This document shows, in pieces, positions 1 to 7,500 of a DNA stretch of 17,513 bases. Within the stretch, counting starts at the first letter, position 1. Every line of letters starts with the position of its first letter. The DNA comes from Bacteroidales bacterium UBA2764 (GTDB lineage Bacteria; Bacteroidota; Bacteroidia; Bacteroidales; Paludibacteraceae), in the NCBI GenBank assembly GCA_002352705.1, contig DEIW01000041.1, positions 1-17,513 on the forward strand. The letters are read 5' to 3'. The translations under genes and the position numbers were made by a program. Below the pieces are notes generated by a model. That model was given only the letters and a program-made list of their open reading frames with translations. It had not been told where the DNA came from and did not search any database.

Positions 1-8
1 GAGGGGAA

Positions 9-38
9 GGTGTACAATGTACAGTGGATGGTGAACAG
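9..38. repeat. Degenerate 7-nt tandem repeat upstream of the first gene
   Basis: Positions 11-38 read as four heptamers: TGTACAA, TGTACAG, TGGATGG, TGAACAG. The first two create a perfect 13-bp palindrome, TGTACAATGTACA, at 11-23. The array ends 13 nt before the ATG at 52, so it falls in the leader or promoter region of the giant protein gene. The same heptamer type occurs at 16299-16326. Only two units are near-identical, so this is a decayed array at best. No clear TAnnTTTG promoter is visible in the 51 nt available. Confidence 0.5.
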
Positions 39-51
39 TAAATAATTTTCT

Positions 52-3000
52 ATGACACGCGTATTCAAAGTGATTAATACTGTGCTGATAAGCATGGTAT
101 TAGGGGCGGCTCATACCTGCCTCCAAGCCTCCTCCCCCTGGAACGGAGGAAAAGTAAAACCTGCTTTTGACGGTGAGGTATATACCATTAGCACAGCCGA
201 AGAGCTGGCGTGGATAGCCGCCGAGAGCCGTACCAATGACTTCGCAGGAAAAAAGGTTCTGCTGTCTGATGACATTGATTTAGGCGGAAACAACACAACC
301 CCGCCCAATTGGGAACCTATCGGAAGTGCCACCATGCCTTTTCAAGGAGAGTTTGACGGTAGCAATCATGTGATTTATAACCTATATATGCTCTCTTCGC
401 TTTTTCCGACCGGTGCAGGTCTGATTGCGGAAAGCGGCAGTCAGGCTGTGGTTCATCATGTAGGCATCGCACAAGGTCAGATAATGACGGACGCGACAAG
501 CAATGTAGGATGCGTGGCAGGTACTAACCGCGGACAGATACACCATTGTTTCAACATGGCGCAAATCATCGCTCACAACGGCGACAATGTAGGAGGTCTG
601 GTAGGTACGAACTACGGCCGTATAGCCTATTCGTATAATGCCGGCATCATCACCGACGGCAATAATCACGTAGGCGGACTGGTGGGGTACAACCACGCCT
701 CGGCTGTACTGGACAATTGCTACAACATCGGTTATTGCAAAGGTTCGGACCATGTAGGTGCTCTATTCGGGAAAAACGAAGCCCCTGAGAACCAACTGAC
801 GAAAGTGTACTTTGACCAGCAGTTGACAAGGATGTATGCAACCGGCTACGGAGCAGCCGACCCTATCATCACGGACAACACCGTCTATGCAAAACAGAAA
901 TCCACAGACCTCATCGGCAACGCCAGCCCCTATTATGAGAACCCGGAGAGCGAATGGCGTTGCTCGTCCGGAGGCTATGACAGCCATCCGCAGCTGGTAT
1001 GTTTCGCCGGTCACGTTGCCTCGGAAAGCTCCGTAAAGGCTATTTTGCTGGATGCAGAGAAGGTGCCTATCATGCGTGCGGAGGGTGTGGGAACCCCCGA
1101 AGAAGGCAACAAGCCGAGAAACAGCTTCGGCTTGGAAAGAATGAATAGCAGCGAGTATGGCGCAGGAGAATGGTCTTCCCCGAGTCCTGATGTCATCCTC
1201 ATTCCTAATCCGAAGGGATCCACGGCGACCGTAAAACGTCCCTGCGGCAACCAAGAGGTTATTCTGACAATGAGTTGCGGACCTGCGGTAAAACAGGTAT
1301 ATACCATCGTAAAAGGCTATGAGGCCTTTGATGCCGGCATTGTCAGCGATGCCGTTTCTGTCTGTTGGAACGAGTTGGACGTGCGGTTTAAAGACAAAAA
1401 CAAGGGCGGAAAAGAAGCCAGCGGAGGAAAAGATGACGAGCAAGACAAGGGCAGCGTATCGTATCAATATATGATCATCCGCGATACTATTACAGGGTAT
1501 GACGAGAATGGTTTTCCCAATGCTTTTGAGCCGATAGACACTTTCTATATGTCACAGCCGGAGTACAATAAATGGGCAATGCCGACCGAGGTGCCGGGCG
1601 CATACGCCTTCCGCAGATATGTACACGACACAAAATGCAAGACGGAATGGACGGCTTCGAAAGGCAGTGTGGGACAATCGGAAGGACGGCTTTATCTCTA
1701 TGTCCGCCTGAGAGTTGATCCGGGAGACCTGTATGAAGAGCCGGACACGATATACGGTCTGCCGCAAGTACTGACGATACAGAGCAAGACCGATGCCTCG
1801 GGCGGCGGAGGCGAGTTCGAATATGTCTGGAAGATGGAACACGCAGTGCTGGACACCGCGGAACAAACCTGGACGATGGTAGAGGATGACACACGCGAAC
1901 CACTCTATATCGGATCCACGAAAGTGAGTACCCCATCTTTTGAGTATCTATTCACACAACCGGGGGAATATACTTTCTACCGAAAGGTAAGTGAAGCAAC
2001 TTGTCAGGCATTGCCACAAGAATGCGAACATGCACACAAAGTAGTGGTGTTTAACGCCATCAATCCGGGTAAGATAGAGAGCTTTGAACGGGCGTTATGT
2101 ACACCGGTATGCACAGATACTATCCGTGAGACAGGCATCGTGTCAGGCGGAAACGGTATATACAGTTATCGGTGGGTTTGTAACGGCGCAGCTATCCCGG
2201 AAAGCGACACTACGGATTTCGAGATCGGCAATTTCCCGATGACCAACGGCGAGAGTTATGTATTCCGCAGAGAAGTGAAAGACAACAGCGGTCTGATGGA
2301 TTGGATTGCCGCCGAAGGAGAAGTGGTCATTCATGTATACAGTTCCTACGACGCCGGTGCCATCGAGGAGATTGACGAGCAGGTATGTCTGGAAAGCGGG
2401 ACGATAGAGAAAGTAGAGATGCATATCAATAATGACGAGAGTGCAAGCGGAGAAGGGGATTTTGTATATTGCTGGCTCCTTTACCGCGGAGGCGCAGAGG
2501 AAGAGTTGCTGGACACACTATGGGTCAATGACACAAGGTTGGACACCACGATTACGTTAAAAGATTATGGTCTCTCCGTGCCGGTTACTTTATACGTCAA
2601 GCGGATTGTACAGAACTCGAGGTGCCTCACCGAATGGCAAGAGTCGGCAAATATCGCCAAGTGGCGGCTTGGAAGAGCAGAAAAAGCGACCACTCCGGTG
2701 ACTATCTGCATGGCAGATATGCCATACCAAGGCACCTATAATCTGACGGATGGAGGGAGTGTCTCTTACACTTTCACGGAAGCCGGTCAAAACGTAGTGA
2801 TTGAGGATAAGACGGAAGAGGGATGTCCGCTGTCTGTCACCTTGGTATGCCAAGTCACGACAGTACCGATTGTGGAAGTAAAGCCGGTTATCTCTCTTTG
2901 TGAGTCAGCGGCTTCCATGGAGATAGGTTACCGTATCCAAGAGGGTCTGCCGGACAGATACGACCTGGTCTTCAGTGAAAAGGCGGAAGATTTAGGGTTT

Positions 3001-3573
3001 GTCTCCATTTACGGAGGAGAGTTGCCTACGGGTAAGGTGATAGAGGTTCCTGTACCGGCGGGCATACCTGTTACTACTGTTGATTTCGCCATACTTTTCT
3101 ACGCCTCAACCGCCAGCGATAACGAGTGTAGGGGTATCTCGCATCAGATACAGGTTTCCGTCGATATGGACGGATATGTATTCCGCAAAGGAGACGACGT
3201 GCTCTTTATCGACAACAGCGGCAAACATACCGATGAAGGGCTGACCTTCACTTCATATCAGTGGTACAAGAACGACGAGCCGATAGAAGGGGCAACCGGT
3301 CAGTTCTATTATGAGAACATCGGTTTGAACGGCTACTATCAGGTAGAGATGACAACAACCGACGGCACTGTTTACCATAGCTGTATCTATGAGATGCGTA
3401 CCGGGCAAGGATTGGAAGAGACGCCGCAGGATTTTGCATCTCCGGAGGGCAAAACAGAGATATACTCTTTAGATGGCAGGATATGTCCTGATACGCAAGC
3501 GAAAGGAATCTATATCTTGCGCTGGTACGATGAGAACAAACAAATACACACCCGTAAACTCCTGATACAATGA
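52..3573 (+). CDS. Giant secreted surface protein: GLUG motifs, Ig/PKD-like modules, T9SS C-terminal sorting domain
   Basis: 1173 aa. Residues 1-26 look like a signal peptide ending near LQA. Residues about 40-110 have the DGEVYTISTAEELAWIA...DIDLGG...FDG pattern that commonly precedes GLUG repeats. About 150-240 hold GLUG-like motifs (for example NVGGLVG at 179-185 and HVGGLVG). Four Ig/PKD-like modules follow, starting near 426, 554, 671 and 766. Each opens with a DAG or PG motif, and most have a cysteine soon after and a YxFRR/YTFYRK-type strand later. Residues about 873-1130 are shared in layout with the second giant protein and include a YQWYKN Ig-like strand (1069-1074). The last 39 residues (IYSLDGR...KGIYILR...RKLLIQ) match a type A T9SS sorting domain. 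The likely fate is export and surface attachment, perhaps as an adhesin; no enzyme motif was seen. Its stop overlaps the next gene's start (ATGA), implying coupling. Confidence 0.85.
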   Translation: MTRVFKVINTVLISMVLGAAHTCLQASSPWNGGKVKPAFDGEVYTISTAEELAWIAAESRTNDFAGKKVLLSDDIDLGGNNTTPPNWEPIGSATMPFQGEFDGSNHVIYNLYMLSSLFPTGAGLIAESGSQAVVHHVGIAQGQIMTDATSNVGCVAGTNRGQIHHCFNMAQIIAHNGDNVGGLVGTNYGRIAYSYNAGIITDGNNHVGGLVGYNHASAVLDNCYNIGYCKGSDHVGALFGKNEAPENQLTKVYFDQQLTRMYATGYGAADPIITDNTVYAKQKSTDLIGNASPYYENPESEWRCSSGGYDSHPQLVCFAGHVASESSVKAILLDAEKVPIMRAEGVGTPEEGNKPRNSFGLERMNSSEYGAGEWSSPSPDVILIPNPKGSTATVKRPCGNQEVILTMSCGPAVKQVYTIVKGYEAFDAGIVSDAVSVCWNELDVRFKDKNKGGKEASGGKDDEQDKGSVSYQYMIIRDTITGYDENGFPNAFEPIDTFYMSQPEYNKWAMPTEVPGAYAFRRYVHDTKCKTEWTASKGSVGQSEGRLYLYVRLRVDPGDLYEEPDTIYGLPQVLTIQSKTDASGGGGEFEYVWKMEHAVLDTAEQTWTMVEDDTREPLYIGSTKVSTPSFEYLFTQPGEYTFYRKVSEATCQALPQECEHAHKVVVFNAINPGKIESFERALCTPVCTDTIRETGIVSGGNGIYSYRWVCNGAAIPESDTTDFEIGNFPMTNGESYVFRREVKDNSGLMDWIAAEGEVVIHVYSSYDAGAIEEIDEQVCLESGTIEKVEMHINNDESASGEGDFVYCWLLYRGGAEEELLDTLWVNDTRLDTTITLKDYGLSVPVTLYVKRIVQNSRCLTEWQESANIAKWRLGRAEKATTPVTICMADMPYQGTYNLTDGGSVSYTFTEAGQNVVIEDKTEEGCPLSVTLVCQVTTVPIVEVKPVISLCESAASMEIGYRIQEGLPDRYDLVFSEKAEDLGFVSIYGGELPTGKVIEVPVPAGIPVTTVDFAILFYASTASDNECRGISHQIQVSVDMDGYVFRKGDDVLFIDNSGKHTDEGLTFTSYQWYKNDEPIEGATGQFYYENIGLNGYYQVEMTTTDGTVYHSCIYEMRTGQGLEETPQDFASPEGKTEIYSLDGRICPDTQAKGIYILRWYDENKQIHTRKLLIQ

Positions 3574-5057
3574 GACGCTTTATCTTTTTTCTATTAGCCG
3601 TTTGTACTCCGGTAGTGCTTTGGGGCGCCCCTCAAAAGGAGACCCCGAAAGAGCGCCCTATACGTCATTATTTAGACCTCTATGCAGCAGGTGGTGTGAG
3701 CCATTGGAACTATCCGCTGTCCGGCGGCGATGTACGCCTCGGAGGATCTTTCTCTGCCGGCATAGGATACACCTTTTTCTTCCATCCCAATGTAGGTCTT
3801 CAGACCGGCGTCTCCTTTTCGCGGATAGCGTCCACCGCCCGTCTGACCGAACCGATGGAATGGTCTCAATGGCAGGACGGCTCACCGCTGACCGATTATA
3901 TGGGTGACAGATACCTGCACCGCGCCACTTTCAACCAATGGCAGGAAAAGCAACAGGCGTATTTGTTTGAGATACCTTTAGGTCTGCGTTTCCGCTATTT
4001 CAAGAACCGTGACAGCCGCGCCGGACTGCATGCCGCCGTCGGAGTGAAAGCCGCTATACCTATATGGGCCAATTACAGACATGCCAGCGGAGACATCACG
4101 CATACCGGATGGTACGACCAATGGCAGTTATTGCTGTACGACTTGCCGGGACGGTTTGAGACAGAACATACGGAAGAACCACAGGAAGAGACCATGACCA
4201 ACCGTCTGCGTGCTATCAATGCCGAAGTATATGCGGAGATAGGTACGGCCATCCGTATCAACCCGCATTATGAACTCTATATCGCTGCTTACGGGCAATA
4301 TATCGTCAATGATTTAGGCGCTGCTTCCCGTGATCAACGCGTACCGCTTGGTTTCAGTAACAACCATAACCAATACGCCTTTATGCCGGAATACCGGGGA
4401 CTGACTGGTACCGATGCTATAGGAAGTATCCATCCCTGGAGTGCCGGCATCAAAGTAGGGCTGTCTATATGGCCGGGAAAAACAGATAAAGAGAAAAAGA
4501 AGGAACTGAAGAAACTGATGAAACAATTCCCGGATGCAATCCAACCTACTCTCATCCATGACACCGTATATATTCATGACACCATTCATACCCGCGATAC
4601 TATATGCCCGGATATACGGAAAACGGATAAGACCCGGATGTCCCGGACGGCACACACGGATCAGGCGGTACAGACAGCACACACGGATCAAGCGACCCAG
4701 ACGGCACATCAGACGCTGGACTCTCTCCTTTCAGAAGCCGTCATATGGTTCCATTTCGACGAATATGTGCCAATATTAGAACCCGCCTGGATTTTGGACT
4801 CCGTAGCAGCCATGATGAACCGTTATCCGGATCTGAAAATCTCCGTGAACGGCCATGCCTGCCGGATAGGGAAAGACCGTTACAACCAGAGGCTGGCTCT
4901 TTTGCGAGCCAAGGCAGTTGCCGATTTATTGGAGGAAAAAGGCATAGACGGCGAACGGATGTATCTATGGTCATATGGAGCGGAAAGACCTTATCGTTAT
5001 AACTCGAAAAAACAACTATCGAAAGACCGACGGGTAGAAATCATACCGAGGAGGTAG
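3570..5057 (+). CDS. Outer-membrane beta-barrel protein with C-terminal OmpA domain (copy 1)
   Basis: 495 aa. A signal peptide ends near WGA (residue 20). Residues about 30-305 alternate polar and aromatic strands typical of a small outer-membrane barrel. About 306-390 is a charged linker with HDT/RDT repeats and a tandem TAHTDQA motif. The OmpA domain fills about 395-495 (WFHFDEYVPIL, NGHACRIG, LLRAKAVADLLEEKG, DRRVEI). In OmpA proteins this domain binds peptidoglycan through an Asp and an Arg 15 residues apart. Here the Arg is present (R446) but the Asp position is C431. The gene starts inside the stop of the giant gene (4-nt ATGA overlap), so the two are surely co-transcribed, and a terminator follows at 5081-5110. 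It is paralogous to the gene at 7501-9018: GYTFFFHPNVG/AYFFHRNWG, ITHTGWY/IAHSGFY and HPWSAGIKVGL/HPWEAGLKIGI align. The pairing suggests a role in displaying or anchoring the giant protein; that role is inferred. Confidence 0.85.
   Translation: MRRFIFFLLAVCTPVVLWGAPQKETPKERPIRHYLDLYAAGGVSHWNYPLSGGDVRLGGSFSAGIGYTFFFHPNVGLQTGVSFSRIASTARLTEPMEWSQWQDGSPLTDYMGDRYLHRATFNQWQEKQQAYLFEIPLGLRFRYFKNRDSRAGLHAAVGVKAAIPIWANYRHASGDITHTGWYDQWQLLLYDLPGRFETEHTEEPQEETMTNRLRAINAEVYAEIGTAIRINPHYELYIAAYGQYIVNDLGAASRDQRVPLGFSNNHNQYAFMPEYRGLTGTDAIGSIHPWSAGIKVGLSIWPGKTDKEKKKELKKLMKQFPDAIQPTLIHDTVYIHDTIHTRDTICPDIRKTDKTRMSRTAHTDQAVQTAHTDQATQTAHQTLDSLLSEAVIWFHFDEYVPILEPAWILDSVAAMMNRYPDLKISVNGHACRIGKDRYNQRLALLRAKAVADLLEEKGIDGERMYLWSYGAERPYRYNSKKQLSKDRRVEIIPRR
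4647..4712 (+). repeat. 27-nt in-frame tandem repeat in the OmpA linker
   Basis: Two 27-nt units (4647-4673 and 4674-4700, differing at a few bases) plus a partial third encode TAHTDQAVQ, TAHTDQATQ and TAHQT. The repeat lies in the periplasmic linker between barrel and OmpA domain. Unit length is a multiple of three, so copy change would alter linker length without shifting frame. The paralogue lacks it. Confidence 0.8.
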
Positions 5058-5080
5058 CTACCCAAAAGACCATAACAGAG

Positions 5081-5110
5081 AAAAGGCAGTCATAACAGAC
5101 TGCTTTTTTT
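5081..5110 (+). terminator. Rho-independent terminator after the first OmpA gene
   Basis: GCAGTC (5086-5091) pairs with GACTGC (5098-5103) around a 6-nt loop. The stem extends through AAAAG against the run of seven T at 5104-5110. It lies 24 nt after the stop of the OmpA gene and just before the rfbC promoter, separating the two transcription units. Confidence 0.85.
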
Positions 5111-5130
5111 GTATAAAAATTGTCAATTTC

Positions 5131-5161
5131 TTGCGTATGTCAAAAAAAAGCAGTAAATTTG
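5131..5161 (+). promoter_or_regulatory. Bacteroidota-type promoter of rfbC
   Basis: TTG at 5131-5133 (preceded by TTTC) and TAAATTTG at 5154-5161 are separated by 20 nt. This fits the -33/-7 pattern of the Bacteroidota housekeeping sigma factor. Transcription would start near 5168, about 15 nt before the ATG at 5183. That rules out the upstream in-frame TTG at 5120 as the start of rfbC. Confidence 0.8.
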
Positions 5162-5182
5162 CACGCTTTTTCGAAGAATAAT

Positions 5183-5731
5183 ATGAATATTATCAAAACA
5201 CCGATTGAGGGACTGTTGGTTATAGAGCCGCAAGTATTCAAGGACGCCCGAGGATATTTCGTAGAGACATATAATGAGCAACGCTACCGCGAAGCAGGGA
5301 TAGAGGCACGGTTTGTACAGGACAACCAGTCGTGCTCGAGTTACGGCGTGGTACGCGGTTTGCATTTCCAGCGTCCACCTTACTGCCAGTCGAAATTAGT
5401 GTGTTGCACAGTAGGCAGAGTATTGGATGTTGCGGTAGATTTGCGGAAAGGGAGCAAGACTTTCGGCCAGTGGTACAGCGTAGAACTGAGCGAGGAGAAC
5501 AAGCGTCAGTTCTTCATTCCACGCGGTTTTGCACACGGTTTTTCCGTATTGAGTGAGCAAGCTATCTTTACATACAAGTGTGACAACCTGTACCATCCGG
5601 AATCGGAGGGCGGTATATTATTGAGTGATGCAGATCTGGCAATTGATTGGCAGGTACCCGAAGAGTTGCGCATACTGAGCGACAAGGACAAGAAGCACCC
5701 GTTGCTGAAAGACCTTGACAACCCTTTTTAA
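5183..5731 (+). CDS. rfbC: dTDP-4-dehydrorhamnose 3,5-epimerase
   Basis: 182 aa, the usual length for RmlC. The cytoplasmic enzyme epimerises C3 and C5 of dTDP-4-keto-6-deoxyglucose, the third step of dTDP-L-rhamnose synthesis. Family motifs are in order: FKDARGYF (19-26), QDNQS (46-50), VVRGLHFQ (56-63), FFIPRGFAHGF (110-120), DNLYHPESEGG (134-144). The residues known from RmlC are found at H61, K71 and Y131, with a late Asp (D169). The reading frame is open back to a TTG at 5120, but the promoter at 5131-5161 lies within that extension and homology begins at the ATG chosen here (MNIIKTPIEG). The leader is A-rich with no Shine-Dalgarno. rfbD follows after 19 nt. rfbA and rfbB are not in this window. 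Confidence 0.95.
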   Translation: MNIIKTPIEGLLVIEPQVFKDARGYFVETYNEQRYREAGIEARFVQDNQSCSSYGVVRGLHFQRPPYCQSKLVCCTVGRVLDVAVDLRKGSKTFGQWYSVELSEENKRQFFIPRGFAHGFSVLSEQAIFTYKCDNLYHPESEGGILLSDADLAIDWQVPEELRILSDKDKKHPLLKDLDNPF

Positions 5732-5750
5732 TCTTCAAATCCTCAAATAG

Positions 5751-6611
5751 ATGAATATCTTAATTACAGGCAGCAACGGACAGTTGGGAAATGAGATGCG
5801 GGTGGCAAGCAAGCATTATCCGAGACATCAGTATTTCTTCACGGATGTAGTAGAGGCTACAGGTGTGCAAATACTGGATATCACCGATCGTAAGGCAGTA
5901 GCTGCTTTTATCGCCAAAAACGGCATAGAGTTGATTGTAAACTGCGCAGCGTACACAAACGTGGACAAAGCAGAGGAAGACGAGGCTACGGCTATGAAGA
6001 TTAACGCGGATGCCTTAGGGGTATTGGGCAGTCAGGGAGTGAAGGTGATTCATGTCAGTACAGATTATGTATTCTCCGGCGATGAGCATATACCCTGCCG
6101 CGAGAGTGACCCTGTATCTCCCAGAACCGTTTACGGGCGTACCAAACTGCAGGGCGAGAAGATGCTGTTAGCCGCTTGTCCTGAAGCCGTGATACTACGT
6201 ACAGCATGGTTGTATTCGTCTTTCGGTAATAATTTCGTAAAGACCATGATCCGTTTAGGACGGGAGAAAGAGCAGTTAGGAGTGGTCTTTGACCAGATCG
6301 GCACTCCCACTTACGCTGCCGACTTGGCGGAGGCTATTTTCACAGTTATAGAGAGTCCTGTATGGCATGCGGGCGTCTATCATTTCACGAACGAGGGAGT
6401 ATGTTCCTGGTATGACTTCACAAAGGCGATCCATGAGTTGGCAGGAATCCGAGACTGCCGGGTATTCCCTATCCTGTCAGAGGAATACCAATACAAGACT
6501 CCGCGTCCGCATTACAGCGTGCTGGACAAGTCCAAATACAAAAAGACTTTCGGCGTAGAGATCCCGTATTGGAAAGATTCGTTGGAACGCTGCATTAAGC
6601 TGTTAGACTAG
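5751..6611 (+). CDS. rfbD: dTDP-4-dehydrorhamnose reductase
   Basis: 286 aa, full length. It reduces dTDP-4-keto-L-rhamnose to dTDP-L-rhamnose with NAD(P)H, the last step of the pathway, in the cytoplasm. It is a short-chain dehydrogenase: the Rossmann motif TGSNGQLG is at 6-13, NCAAYTNVDKAE lies near residues 64-75, and the catalytic triad T104 (in STDYVFSG), Y128 and K132 (YGRTK) falls where the family has it. The C-terminal region has the sugar-binding motifs (DQIGTPTYAADLA, RPHYSVLD). It lies 19 nt after rfbC and is surely in the same operon. The product would feed rhamnose-containing surface glycan. Confidence 0.95.
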   Translation: MNILITGSNGQLGNEMRVASKHYPRHQYFFTDVVEATGVQILDITDRKAVAAFIAKNGIELIVNCAAYTNVDKAEEDEATAMKINADALGVLGSQGVKVIHVSTDYVFSGDEHIPCRESDPVSPRTVYGRTKLQGEKMLLAACPEAVILRTAWLYSSFGNNFVKTMIRLGREKEQLGVVFDQIGTPTYAADLAEAIFTVIESPVWHAGVYHFTNEGVCSWYDFTKAIHELAGIRDCRVFPILSEEYQYKTPRPHYSVLDKSKYKKTFGVEIPYWKDSLERCIKLLD

Positions 6612-6643
6612 AGATAAAATGGTCGCTTGCGCGACGTAAAGAG

Positions 6644-7354
6644 ATGAGAGATACCCTGAATTTTCTGGCTGAGTTAGCACTGAATAACAACAAGGAGTGG
6701 TTTGACGCGAACCGGGCATGGTACCAAGCGTGCCGGGAACGGTTTATCGTTTTCTCCACGGAGTATATCGAGCGCTTGACAGAGATAGACCCCACCCTGA
6801 AAGGTCTGGAGCCCAAGGATTGTATCTGGCGCATCAACCGCGATATACGTTTTTCAGCAAACAAGCGGCCGTACAAAGAGTGGTTCGGTTGTTTCCCTGC
6901 TGCGGGCGTGCCGGGTCAGCCGAAGACATGGGGTAAGAAATCCATGCGAGGCGGCTATTACATACATATCCAACCAGGACAGTGTATGTTTGCCGCGGGA
7001 ATATGGGATCCAGGGAAAGAGTTACTCAAAGCCTTGCGCACAGAGATAGAGGCCAACTACGAAGAGGTGGAAGCTATCATGGGCAGCAAGCAATGGAAGC
7101 GATATTTTGCACAGGATTTTGATTATGCCTGGGGAGGCTTAAAGAAAGTGCCGGCGGGTTTTGATCCGAACTTCAAACACCCGGAATGGCTCAAACACAA
7201 GACCTATACCGTATCGGTGATGCTGAGTGACGATACGGTTTGCGCGCCGGACTTCATGGACCGCTTAATCGACATAGCATCCACCGCCAAGCCGATGAAT
7301 GACTTCCTCAACTACACATTCGAGGAATACGGCGAATTCCCCAGTAGATGCTAA
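6644..7354 (+). CDS. DUF2461 family protein
   Basis: 236 aa. The whole protein matches the DUF2461 pattern: an N-terminal NFLAELALNNNKEWFDANR, then IWRINRDIRFSANKRPYKEWFG (about 65-86), the Gly-rich GGYYIHIQPGQCMFAAGIWDP core, and a C-terminal FDPNFKHPEWLKHKTY stretch. There is no signal peptide or membrane segment, so it is probably cytoplasmic. The family is widespread and has no settled function; I assign none. It begins 32 nt after rfbD with no promoter or terminator between them, so it is probably the third gene of that transcript. A small hairpin (GTCGC-TTGC-GCGAC, 6622-6635) lies in the gap just before the start codon. The stop codon is immediately followed by the tRNA promoter. Confidence 0.85.
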   Translation: MRDTLNFLAELALNNNKEWFDANRAWYQACRERFIVFSTEYIERLTEIDPTLKGLEPKDCIWRINRDIRFSANKRPYKEWFGCFPAAGVPGQPKTWGKKSMRGGYYIHIQPGQCMFAAGIWDPGKELLKALRTEIEANYEEVEAIMGSKQWKRYFAQDFDYAWGGLKKVPAGFDPNFKHPEWLKHKTYTVSVMLSDDTVCAPDFMDRLIDIASTAKPMNDFLNYTFEEYGEFPSRC

Positions 7355-7358
7355 ATCG

Positions 7359-7366
7359 TAAATTTG
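7359..7366 (+). promoter_or_regulatory. -7 element of the tRNA-Arg promoter
   Basis: TAAATTTG at 7359-7366 matches the Bacteroidota -7 box exactly. The predicted start near 7373 is only a few bases before the mature tRNA 5' end (7377), as expected for a tRNA gene. No clear TTTG -33 box is visible about 20 nt upstream, where the end of the DUF2461 gene lies. Confidence 0.65.
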
Positions 7367-7376
7367 TACCTCCCTC

Positions 7377-7448
7377 GACTTGCTAGTTCAATGGATAGAA
7401 CGGGGCTCTCCTAAAGCTCAAATCCGGGTTCGATTCCCGGGCGAGTCA
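7377..7448 (+). tRNA. tRNA-Arg (anticodon CCT)
   Basis: A complete cloverleaf can be drawn. The acceptor stem is GACTTGC (7377-7383) with GCGAGTC (7441-7447), with one G-U pair. The D arm is GTTC/GAAC. The anticodon stem is 7403-7407 with 7415-7419, and the loop CTCCTAA gives anticodon CCT (codon AGG). The T arm is CCGGG-TTCGATT-CCCGG and the discriminator is A (7448). The following bases are CA then AGAA, so CCA is not encoded and must be added enzymatically, as is common in this phylum. No terminator is visible between it and the gene at 7501. Confidence 0.95.
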
Positions 7449-7500
7449 CAAGAAACAAGCGGAACCTGCACTTAACCTGAAAGCAAAACACCAATATACC

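Noticed and set aside
763..1467. Minus-strand open frame of 234 codons inside the first giant gene
   Set aside because: It is a shadow of the coding strand, without a plausible start context or recognisable motif.
5048..5055. GAGGAGGT resembling a strong ribosome-binding site
   Set aside because: It is the coding end of the OmpA gene (Arg-Arg-stop) and no start codon with a real frame follows; a terminator comes next.
5120..5182. Upstream TTG start that would add 21 residues to rfbC
   Set aside because: The promoter -33 and -7 boxes lie inside this extension, and RmlC homology begins at the ATG at 5183.
6622..6635. Small hairpin GTCGC-TTGC-GCGAC before the DUF2461 gene as a terminator
   Set aside because: The stem is 5 bp and no T-run follows; at most it affects translation.
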